Below the pieces are notes generated by a model. The model worked only from the letters and a program-made list of their open reading frames with translations, searched no databases and had not been told where the DNA came from. A program made the translations under genes and the position numbers. Positions 1-5,126 of a DNA stretch of 5,126 nucleotides are shown here, piece by piece; position 1 is the stretch's first letter; the number at the start of each line of letters is the position of its first letter. The stretch covers positions 1-5,126 of the forward strand of contig CAKUSI010000287.1 in assembly GCA_934678955.1 (NCBI GenBank), given 5' to 3'. The stretch comes from an uncultured Austwickia sp. (GTDB lineage: Bacteria > Actinomycetota > Actinomycetes > Actinomycetales > Dermatophilaceae).

Positions 1-94
1 CGGCGCGGGCGCGGATGGAGTCGATCTTCTGACTGGTGTTTTCTGGTTCGGTGCCGAGCGGGGTGCTGGTGTCGGTGTCACCCGACCGTGCCAC
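1..94 (-). CDS. possible start of an unidentified gene, continuing past the left edge
   Basis: On the minus strand a frame opens at a GTG at position 94 and stays open to the window edge, giving about 31 residues of a hydrophilic, Asp/Thr/Ser-rich N-terminus that begins VARSGDTDTSTPL. Most third codon positions are G or C, unlike the opposite strand here, which is why I consider it coding. The frame differs from that of the relaxase ending at 183. It could be the first codons of a gene downstream of the relaxase, or a displaced piece of the lost relaxase C-terminus. I see no clear Shine-Dalgarno sequence before the GTG and do not recognise the product. Confidence 0.22.
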   Translation of the reverse strand, partial: MARSGDTDTSTPLGTEPENTSQKIDSIRARA

Positions 95-309
95 GAGAGG
101 ACACGAACTCGGCCCGTCTCCGGCTCACCGACGCCCACCCGACCGCGATGCTCCTCGCCGTGCCCTACTTCCTCCCCGCGAACTACTGCATCGCGCTGAT
201 CGAGGACGGCGGCCCCGGGTGGCTGCCGCACGTCCGGTTCGGGAGGCGGCCCGGGGAAACGGACCAGAAGGCGATGTTCTCCTCACGGCCTCTTGTCATG
301 GCGACGTAG
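88..309 (+). pseudogene. unidentified gene fragment, antisense to the relaxase tail
   Basis: A plus-strand frame from a GTG at 88 to a TAG at 309 has nearly every third codon position G or C between about 106 and 260, and its translation looks like real protein: LLAVPYFLPANYCIAL, then a Gly/Pro-rich turn followed by WLPHVRFG. The relaxase frame on the other strand shares these wobble positions, but it meets a stop at 183-185 while the G/C pattern carries on to about 106, so the plus strand fits better. After about 266 the frame runs antisense into genuine relaxase coding sequence, so the original 3' end is missing. I cannot name the family. No ribosome binding site is visible and the true start may be lost. 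It is best read as a gene fragment joined to the relaxase 3' end by rearrangement. Confidence 0.3.
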
Positions 310-2945
310 AACGTCTCTCTGGTCATCGACGCATCCACCAGGACGTGCGAGGAGTCCACGGTGATGCCCTGTGCCCGGTAGGAGGTGACGGCGTAGCCGA
401 GGTCGAGGTGTTCGCCCGCGTACTCGGCCGGGACCACGACCGAGGCGCCCCACGTGCGCCCGGCGCGGCGGAGGGTGAGGGCGCCGTCTTCGCGAACTTC
501 GGTGACTGTCCATCTGTCGCCGTTGCGGACCCAGGAGCGGCCTGCGCGCAGGCGGCGGTCGTTGCGGCGCGTGATGACGGTATCCCCGGCTGCGGCACGG
601 GTGCCGTCGTGCAGTTCGACCTCACGGCGGGCGTTCACGGTGCGGTCGAGGATCAGATCGGCCCGCGCCTGGTTGTTGAGCGCCTGAACGGACTCGTTCG
701 AGTCGGTCACGAGGACGCTCGCGCGCCCGGCGAGGGTGTCGGAGCGCCAGGCGGTGTAGGCGGCGTCGATCATCTCCTCGGTCTCCCCGCCGGTCACGCG
801 GTCGTGTTCGGTGTAGGTGTCGATGATGTCGGTGCGGCCGTGCCGCAGGGCGAGGGATGCGGTCTTCTCCCACAGGTTGACGAACCGGTGCACGTCGACC
901 AGCTCCGGGGTGTCGTCGTGGTCGTGGACGAGGAGGGAGAACGCGCCGCCGGCGGTGACGGACTGGAGTTGGGCGTGATCCCCGACCAGCAGGACCTTCG
1001 CCCCGGCCTCGGCCGCAAGGGCCGTGATGCGGTCGAGGGAGAGCGTGCCCGCCAGTGACGCCTCGTCGACGATGACGAGCTGCCCCTTGCGGAACGTCTC
1101 GCGGGTGCGGTCGTGGGTGTCGAGCCACTTGGCGGTGTTCTCGGTGGGGATGCCGAGGTCATCGGCCAGGACCTGCGCGGCGACTGCGGACGGCGCGAGC
1201 CCGACCACGCTGCCGTGCCCGTGCTCGTGCTCCCATGCCCGTCGCAATGCCGACATCGCCGTCGTCTTCCCCGCACCGGCCGGGCCGACCAGTACGTCGA
1301 CCATCCGGCCCGAGACCGCGATCTTCGTCAACACGGCCGCCTGGTCATCACTGAGCATCCGGCCCTTGCTGTCGGGCCGCTTCGTGATTCGTTCGACGCT
1401 GGTCAGCGGCACCGTCGGCGCTGTGGTGGTGCGGGCGCGCTCGAGGAGGCGGTCTTCGGCGGCCAGCAGCGCCTCGGAGGAGAACAGCGCGGAGTGTTTC
1501 GGACGGAACACGCTCGTGCCGTCCGGCCGGCGGAACGCCGCCGGGCTCGACGCGAGCTCCGGCGGGGTCAGGCGCAGCGACGCGGCTTCGGCGGCGTCTA
1601 CGATCAGGCCGACGACGGCTTCTCGGTCCTCGATCGACGCGAACCGGTAACTCATCGTCTGCCGCGCCGCCTCGGCCGTGAGGTTCCAGCGATGCCAGGT
1701 GGAGCGCTTCTCACCGACCGCAGCCACGACGTCTGCCCCGAGCGAGGCGATCACGTCCAGCGGCATGTCGTCGGCGCGCAGCAGCAGCGGCTCCTCGTTC
1801 GCGGTCACGCCGCGCGCCCATGAGGTTGCGTCCACCCCGAGCACCCGCCCGGCCCGTTCCCGCCACGAGGAGGTGAGTTCGGCCAGGGACCGCACCTCCT
1901 TCTCCGGCCGGGTGGTGAGCGTGGCCTGGGCGCGGAGCTTCATGATCGTTGCCGGCGACGGCCGCCGCCCATGCTCAGCCACGTAGTTCTCGATGAGCCG
2001 GTCGGTCTCGGCGTCGATGTGCCGGGCACGGGTGGAGAACTCCTTGACCAGCGCCTCCGGCACCCCGGTGATCGCCCATGCTGGGTTCCGGTCGCGGCGC
2101 CTGTCGCGGGCCTCCCACGAGACGCCGAGCATCCGGGTGAGGTGGTCCGCGAAGACGGCCTCGTGAAGCTCGGAGAGCGCGACGACAGCAGCGTGCATCG
2201 GCCGCCCGTCCAGGGCCCGCCATTTGCCGTCGAGGACGGTTTGCACCTTGTTGCTGATGACGACGTGCGTGTGCAGGTGCGGGTCGCCCGCCCGGGAGTC
2301 GTAGTGATCGAACGCCGTGGCGATGAGCCCTGCGACGTCGACCTGTGCAACCGCGCCGTCGCGTCCGGTTGCGCCCGTGCGGGTGGCTGCAACCTCCCGC
2401 TCCATGAACGCAACCACCTCCGCAACCGCCGCATGATGCGCATCCGCGATCAGCGTCTGCGTCCCGGCATCCGCGACCGCCCAGAGCACGCTTGCGGACT
2501 TCGGGATGCTGAACGTGAAGTCGAACCCCGCAACCGCCCGTCGCGCCCCACGCTCGGCCTCCTCCGTCTCGATCGCCGCGACCGCTTCTGCGCGTGAGAC
2601 TGGCCCGAGGGATGGATCGAGTTCCCCAGTGCGTGCCTCGATCCGCTCGGCCACGGTTCGGTACTCGGGGTACGCGCGGCCAAGCGGTTCCCCGGTGATG
2701 GGGTCACGGCCCATACCGACGAGGAGCTGGAGCTGGGCTTCGGAGACCTGATCGCCCACGCTGATCCGCGCGCCGCCGAGTGTGGCGACTCCGGCGCCGA
2801 GCCAGCGACCCGGCGGGGTGCCCTCGGCGTTGTAGTAGCGCGTCAGCGGGGTGGACAGCGATCGGTCGCCGTCGCCGGCCGCGACAGTGCGCAGCAGGTA
2901 CTTGTAGCCGTTACCCGCGCTCATCACCCGCATCGAGACCGTCAT
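183..2945 (-). CDS. MobF/TraA-type conjugative relaxase-helicase, C-terminally truncated
   Basis: This is a 920-residue relaxase of the TrwC/TraA (MobF) type, which nicks plasmid DNA at oriT, stays covalently bound to the 5' end and unwinds the strand to be transferred. In order it shows the tandem catalytic tyrosines Y37-Y38 (TRYYNAEG), the metal-binding histidine cluster HLHTH at 223-227, a Walker A motif GPAGAGKTT at about 554-562 (Lys560), a Walker B motif VDEAS with Asp627-Glu628, a VGDHAQLQ motif, and the C-terminal helicase motifs SYRAQG (about 855-860) and AMTRGREEN (to about 891). I chose the ATG at 2945 because the MTVSMRVMSAG start matches the second copy at 4078. A GTG at 2969 would add eight residues with non-coding-like codons. 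No Shine-Dalgarno sequence precedes 2945, but an upstream frame stops in an ATGA overlap. Family-like sequence ends at about Phe893. The last 27 residues, rich in Pro, Ser and Gly, come from foreign DNA. Related proteins usually run 100 or more residues longer, so a C-terminal region is probably lost. The catalytic domains look intact. Confidence 0.9.
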   Translation of the reverse strand: MTVSMRVMSAGNGYKYLLRTVAAGDGDRSLSTPLTRYYNAEGTPPGRWLGAGVATLGGARISVGDQVSEAQLQLLVGMGRDPITGEPLGRAYPEYRTVAERIEARTGELDPSLGPVSRAEAVAAIETEEAERGARRAVAGFDFTFSIPKSASVLWAVADAGTQTLIADAHHAAVAEVVAFMEREVAATRTGATGRDGAVAQVDVAGLIATAFDHYDSRAGDPHLHTHVVISNKVQTVLDGKWRALDGRPMHAAVVALSELHEAVFADHLTRMLGVSWEARDRRRDRNPAWAITGVPEALVKEFSTRARHIDAETDRLIENYVAEHGRRPSPATIMKLRAQATLTTRPEKEVRSLAELTSSWRERAGRVLGVDATSWARGVTANEEPLLLRADDMPLDVIASLGADVVAAVGEKRSTWHRWNLTAEAARQTMSYRFASIEDREAVVGLIVDAAEAASLRLTPPELASSPAAFRRPDGTSVFRPKHSALFSSEALLAAEDRLLERARTTTAPTVPLTSVERITKRPDSKGRMLSDDQAAVLTKIAVSGRMVDVLVGPAGAGKTTAMSALRRAWEHEHGHGSVVGLAPSAVAAQVLADDLGIPTENTAKWLDTHDRTRETFRKGQLVIVDEASLAGTLSLDRITALAAEAGAKVLLVGDHAQLQSVTAGGAFSLLVHDHDDTPELVDVHRFVNLWEKTASLALRHGRTDIIDTYTEHDRVTGGETEEMIDAAYTAWRSDTLAGRASVLVTDSNESVQALNNQARADLILDRTVNARREVELHDGTRAAAGDTVITRRNDRRLRAGRSWVRNGDRWTVTEVREDGALTLRRAGRTWGASVVVPAEYAGEHLDLGYAVTSYRAQGITVDSSHVLVDASMTRETFYVAMTRGREENIAFWSVSPGRLPNRTCGSHPGPPSSISAMQ
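2814..2944 (+). repeat. direct repeat, copy 1 (5' end of the intact relaxase gene)
   Basis: These 131 bases recur in the same orientation at 3947-4077, with 12 substitutions and no gaps (about 91% identity). The pair brackets the phosphotransferase gene at a distance of 1133 bp. This copy is the first 44 codons of the relaxase, and the similarity stops at the relaxase start codon. Confidence 0.95.
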
Positions 2946-3136
2946 ACGCAGTAGGTGAGCGCACGGCACGCACGCTGCTTTGCCGTCGTTGCGAGGAAGT
3001 GGGCTTGGTCGACATTGGTCGTGAGGCCGCGCAGGGCACGTGAAGGACGGTCGATGCGAGATGATGGAGGCATGTCGTCTCCCTCGGTGCCACTGACCGG
3101 ATTGCTCTCGGATAGCTCGGTGTGGACGCGCGTCAC
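2942..3136 (-). pseudogene. 3' remnant of an unidentified gene overlapping the relaxase start
   Basis: A 64-codon minus-strand frame ends in a TGA at 2942-2944 that overlaps the relaxase ATG as ATGA, an arrangement typical of translationally coupled genes in one operon. Its last 30 or so codons (RGLTTNVDQAHF through RALTYCV) have mostly G/C third positions and a plausible composition. Its first 22 codons are antisense to the phosphotransferase gene and unlikely to be genuine, so any real gene has lost its 5' part somewhere around 3040-3071. The product is not recognised. The overlap could be chance, so this is a tentative call. Confidence 0.3.
3005..3021 (+). repeat. short tandem direct repeat between divergent genes
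   Basis: TTGGTCG occurs twice, at 3005-3011 and 3015-3021, separated by ACA, in the short region between the divergent relaxase and phosphotransferase starts. The spacing of 10 bp puts both copies on one face of the helix, as in some operators. No regulator gene is present in the window, so a regulatory role is only a guess. Confidence 0.25.
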
Positions 3137-3878
3137 CGACGGCGAGTCAGGCGCGATTACGCTGCGTCACGTGTCCGGGGAACGGTTCGCCAAGGTCGTC
3201 TCCGTTGCTGATGCGAGCACGCTAGAAGATGAGCGCGATCGGATCGAGTGGCTGTCGACCACCGGAATCCCTGGCCCCAGCGTGCTCGACTGGCGCACCA
3301 CCGAGCACGGGGCCTGCCTCATCACCAGCACGGTCGCGGGCGTCCCGGCTGACCGGCTCGACCCGGCCCATCTCGCGCAGGCATGGCCGTCGATCACCGA
3401 CACCCTGGTCCGGCTGCACAGCACTCCTGCCAGCACGTGTCCGTACGGCAGGACGCTGCACGAGATGACGGCGCTAGCCCGCGCGACCGTCGCCGAGAAC
3501 CGGGTCCACACCGAGTTCCTGCCCCAGCACCTCATCGACACCCCGCCCGCAGTGATCCTCGAAAGCTTGGAACGCGACCTCCCGTCCCGCCAGGAACAAG
3601 AGGACGCCGACAGGGTGGTCTGCCACGGAGACTTCTGCCTCCCCAACATCCTTATCGACCCCGATACCTCGCTGGTCGCCGGGCTCATCGACCTCGGCCG
3701 ACTCGGACAAGCAGACCCCTACGCCGACATCGCGCTCCTGCTGGCGAACGCCCGCGAGACCTGGCCCAACGAAGACACCGCCCAACGGGCGGATCACGAC
3801 TTCGCCTCCCGGTACGGCATCACCCTCGACCCCGACCGCCTGGACTTCTACCTACGACTCGACCCGCTGACCTGGTAG
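3072..3878 (+). CDS. aph(3''): aminoglycoside 3''-O-phosphotransferase (streptomycin resistance)
   Basis: This 268-residue cytoplasmic kinase belongs to the APH family and most resembles APH(3'')-I (StrA-like) enzymes, which inactivate streptomycin by ATP-dependent phosphorylation of the 3'' hydroxyl. Visible landmarks are the N-terminal DGESGAITLR segment, the ATP-lobe lysine in RFAKV (Lys41) with ERDRIEWL following, the Brenner motif VCHGDFCLPN with His185, Asp187 (catalytic base) and Asn192, the metal-binding Asp207 in IDLGRLG, the PYADIALLLANA helix, and the subclass signature YLRLDPLTW at the C-terminus. The length matches StrA (267 residues). The 3072 ATG gives a family-like N-terminus, but its GGAGG (3066-3070) is only one base away. 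An in-frame ATG at 3054 with GAAGGA (3042-3047) at good spacing would add six residues encoded by A/T-ending codons. The sequence clearly differs from Gram-negative StrA and is rich in G/C-ending codons, so it is an actinobacterial version. No strB-like partner is present. It is divergent from the relaxase and lies between the two relaxase-derived repeats. Confidence 0.93.
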   Translation: MSSPSVPLTGLLSDSSVWTRVTDGESGAITLRHVSGERFAKVVSVADASTLEDERDRIEWLSTTGIPGPSVLDWRTTEHGACLITSTVAGVPADRLDPAHLAQAWPSITDTLVRLHSTPASTCPYGRTLHEMTALARATVAENRVHTEFLPQHLIDTPPAVILESLERDLPSRQEQEDADRVVCHGDFCLPNILIDPDTSLVAGLIDLGRLGQADPYADIALLLANARETWPNEDTAQRADHDFASRYGITLDPDRLDFYLRLDPLTW

Positions 3879-3943
3879 ACCATGCTCGGCGTACGCTGAA
3901 TCCGAAGAAACAAGCCAATCAGGACCAGACTACTTTTGCTCTC

Positions 3944-4078
3944 CTACGGGGTGCCCTCGGCGTTGTAGTAGCGCGTCAGCGGGGTGGACAGCGACCTGTC
4001 GCCGTCGCTGGCCGCGACTGTGCGCAGCAGGTACTTGTAACCGTCGCCGGCCGACATCACGCGCATCGAGACCGTCAC
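3944..4078 (-). pseudogene. 5' remnant of a second MobF/TraA relaxase gene
   Basis: Reading from a GTG at 4078, this frame encodes 44 residues that match the first 44 of the relaxase at 2945 except for Asn12 to Asp and Gly24 to Ser, and then meets a TAG at 3944-3946. The break falls just after the catalytic tyrosine pair (TRYYNAEGTP), so nothing functional can be made. Twelve base changes against two amino-acid changes inside the shared 131 bp shows that both copies evolved under protein-level selection before this one was cut. It is therefore the end of a different relaxase gene. The sequence upstream of the start is unrelated to that of the intact copy. The 65 bases on its downstream side (3879-3943) are noticeably A/T-richer and hold nothing I recognise apart from the palindrome GCGTACGC at 3889-3896. 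Confidence 0.88.
3947..4077 (+). repeat. direct repeat, copy 2 (relaxase remnant)
   Basis: This is the partner of 2814-2944, in the same orientation. The left limit is where the remnant relaxase is cut off, and the right limit is where the two upstream regions diverge at the start codon. Confidence 0.95.
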
Positions 4079-4086
4079 CCAGGCCG

Positions 4087-4095
4087 CCCTTCTCC
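4087..4095 (-). promoter_or_regulatory. ribosome binding site of the relaxase remnant
   Basis: On the minus strand GGAGAAGGG lies eight bases before the GTG at 4078, a strong Shine-Dalgarno match at normal spacing. It supports GTG 4078 as a genuine former start and contrasts with the intact relaxase copy, which has no such site. Confidence 0.55.
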
Positions 4096-4097
4096 GT

Positions 4098-4182
4098 CTG
4101 CTCACAAGGTGAGCAGCGGCCCGCTGACGGCGGGCTCAACCTCGATCTGCAAGAGGCGTGATGGCTCGGGGAGCCGACGGCT
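4098..4182. repeat. cluster of small inverted repeats upstream of the relaxase remnant (possible oriT remnant)
   Basis: Four perfect small inverted repeats lie within 85 bases: CTGCTCAC/GTGAGCAG with a 3-base loop (4098-4105 and 4109-4116), GCCCGC/GCGGGC with a 5-base loop (4119-4124 and 4130-4135), GGCTC/GAGCC with a 3-base loop (4163-4167 and 4171-4175), and AGCCG/CGGCT with a 1-base loop (4172-4176 and 4178-4182), the last two overlapping. No reading frame here looks genuine. In MobF systems oriT commonly lies next to the relaxase gene and carries hairpins recognised by the relaxase, so this could be part of an oriT. I cannot identify a nic site. In GC-rich DNA short stems also arise by chance, but the 8-bp one is less easily dismissed. 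Confidence 0.4.
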
Positions 4183-4188
4183 GAGGAC

Positions 4189-4219
4189 GGGACTGTCCGA
4201 TAAACGGTGTGTGAGGTCC
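4189..4219. repeat. terminal inverted repeat of the IS256-family element (one end)
   Basis: The sequence starting GGGACTGTCCGATAAACG has the form of IS256-family termini, which typically begin with G-rich bases followed by CTGTCC. The inner limit is uncertain because the matching end is not in the window, so only the outer boundary at 4189 is a real prediction. Confidence 0.55.
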
Positions 4220-4226
4220 GGCGGTT

Positions 4227-5126
4227 TCAGTGATTGGTTCTCTCGAACCGTCCGGCGAAGGTGATCGCGAACGCGTTGAGTGCGGGCTTCCACCTGATCC
4301 TCCAGCGTGCCCGGCCACCGCCGGTGGGGTCAAGCGACCGGGTCACGAGGTAGAGGCACTTCAGCGCCGCGGCCTCGTTCGGGAAGTGCCCACGGGTGCG
4401 CACCGCGCGCCGGTAGCGGGCGTTGATCGACTCGATCGCATTAGTCGTGCAGATCACCTTCCGGATCTCGACGTCGTACTCGAGGAACGGCACGAACTCC
4501 GCCCAGGCGTTCTCCCATAGCTGCACGATCGCTGGATACCGCCCACCCCGCTCGGCCGCGAACTCCGTGAACCGGTCCTTCGCTGCGGCCTCGCTGGGCG
4601 CCGTGTAGACGGGGCGGAGGCTCTTCACGATCGCGTCGCGGTGCTGCCGGCCGGCGTAGCGGAAACTGTTGCGGATCAGGTGCACGATGCACTGCTGCAC
4701 CACCGTCCGCTCCCACGTGGTGTTGATCGCTTCAGGCAGCCCCTTCAGCCCGTCGCAGACGGCAATGAACACGTCCTCGAAACCCCGGTTCTTCAGCTCG
4801 GTGAACACCTGCGGCCAGAACCTCGCGCCTTCCGCGCCGTCACCGGCCCAGATTCCGAGGATGTCCCGTTCCCCGTTCATGGTGACGCCCATGACGACGT
4901 AGTACGGGGTGTTGCGGACCTGCCCGTCGCGGACCTTCACGACGATCGCGTCGACGAAGATCACCGGGTAGATCGGATCCAGCGGTCGTGAGGACCATTC
5001 CGCGAGCTCGCCGGCCACCTTCTCGGTGATCCGGCTGATCGTGTCCTTGGAGACCTTCGCCTCGTAGACCTCGTCGAAGTGCGCCGCGATCTCCCCGGTC
5101 GTGAGCCCGCGGGCGCTGAGGGAGAG
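4227..5126 (-). CDS. IS256-family transposase, 5' end outside window
   Basis: This is a DDE transposase of the IS256 (Mutator-like) family, which cuts and joins the ends of its own element. The 299 residues present (of roughly 400 usual for the family) are open to the right edge, starting within LSLSARGLTTGEIAAHF, a segment that precedes the catalytic core. The catalytic triad is visible as Asp59 in IFVDAIVVKVRDG, Asp125 in VCDGLKGLPEAI and Glu232 in TTNAIESINARYR, with the family's Cys146 and His149 in QQCIVHLIRNSFRY. The C-terminus AGRFERTNH ends at a TGA at 4227. A GTG at 5018 is in frame but internal, since the family sequence continues upstream of it. No frameshift or internal stop is visible, so the gene appears intact as far as seen. 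Its transcription points leftward, toward the relaxase remnant. Confidence 0.95.
   Translation of the reverse strand, partial: LSLSARGLTTGEIAAHFDEVYEAKVSKDTISRITEKVAGELAEWSSRPLDPIYPVIFVDAIVVKVRDGQVRNTPYYVVMGVTMNGERDILGIWAGDGAEGARFWPQVFTELKNRGFEDVFIAVCDGLKGLPEAINTTWERTVVQQCIVHLIRNSFRYAGRQHRDAIVKSLRPVYTAPSEAAAKDRFTEFAAERGGRYPAIVQLWENAWAEFVPFLEYDVEIRKVICTTNAIESINARYRRAVRTRGHFPNEAAALKCLYLVTRSLDPTGGGRARWRIRWKPALNAFAITFAGRFERTNH

Larger units (their letters stand above)
4189..5126 (-). mobile_element. IS256-family insertion sequence, partial (transposase 3' end side)
   Basis: The element runs from a terminal GGGACTGTCCGATAAAC sequence at 4189 to beyond the right edge. It contains a transposase whose stop codon lies 38 bases inside the end, a usual arrangement for this family. 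The eight bases outside the end (4181-4188, CTGAGGAC) would be the target duplication if the element transposed here intact. The other end is outside the window, so this cannot be tested. The element abuts the inverted-repeat cluster upstream of the relaxase remnant. Confidence 0.83.

Noticed and set aside
36..1058. Long open plus-strand frame of 340 codons
   Set aside because: It lies almost wholly antisense to the relaxase-helicase motifs and its translation is Gly/Ala/Val/Arg-rich low complexity, as expected of a shadow frame in GC-rich DNA.
1113..2597. Several plus-strand frames of 100-240 codons opposite the relaxase
   Set aside because: The minus strand here has continuous relaxase domain motifs. 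The plus frames show no recognisable domain.
2989..3017. Possible sigma-70-like promoter with TTGCGA about 17 bases before ACATTG
   Set aside because: The second hexamer is a poor -10 match, and one weak pair in an intergenic region is not enough to call a promoter.
3879..3943. Possible terminator after the phosphotransferase gene
   Set aside because: Only an 8-bp palindrome GCGTACGC (3889-3896) without a loop or T-tract is present. The later TTTT at 3934-3937 is not preceded by a stem.
2946..3946. Phosphotransferase gene as cargo of a classical composite transposon
   Set aside because: No insertion sequence or terminal inverted repeat flanks the gene on the left. Only the relaxase-derived direct repeats flank it on both sides.
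3383..4264. 293-codon plus-strand frame overlapping the phosphotransferase
   Set aside because: It is a shifted shadow of the phosphotransferase, then crosses the relaxase remnant and the insertion sequence end, so it cannot be one gene.

Overview
The window is high-GC DNA with strongly G/C-biased third codon positions. Its genes are of types common on plasmids and integrative elements of Actinomycetota: a MobF/TraA-type relaxase-helicase, an APH(3'')-type streptomycin phosphotransferase and an IS256-family insertion sequence. I infer an actinobacterial plasmid or mobile genomic island. The genus cannot be fixed from the sequence.

Layout. Positions 1-266 are a patchwork of short coding-like pieces that do not form a whole gene: a possible gene start on the minus strand (94 to the left edge) and a plus-strand gene fragment (about 88-266). 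Positions 183-2945 (minus) hold a long relaxase-helicase gene with intact tyrosine, HUH and helicase motifs. Family sequence stops at about position 267, and the last 27 codons are read from the opposite strand of the foreign fragment. Positions 2946-3071 are a short divergent region holding the 3' end of another minus-strand reading frame that overlaps the relaxase start by ATGA. Positions 3072-3878 (plus) encode the phosphotransferase. Positions 3944-4078 (minus) are a second, different relaxase 5' end, cut off after 44 codons just past the catalytic tyrosines. It keeps its own ribosome binding site, followed further upstream by a cluster of small inverted repeats (4098-4182). From 4189 to the right edge is one end of an IS256-family element with its transposase (minus, 5' end outside the window).

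How it fits together. The resistance gene lies between two direct repeats of 131 bp (2814-2944 and 3947-4077), which are the 5' ends of two related relaxase genes. They differ at 12 bases but at only two amino acids, so the remnant comes from a separately evolved functional relaxase and not from a decayed local copy. The simplest reading is that two related mobilisation modules were joined, with the resistance gene caught between them. Recombination between the repeats would remove 1133 bp including the resistance gene and leave the relaxase behind the other module's upstream region. The region is accessory and visibly rearranged. I found no RNA genes or CRISPR array, and no convincing new system beyond this mosaic.
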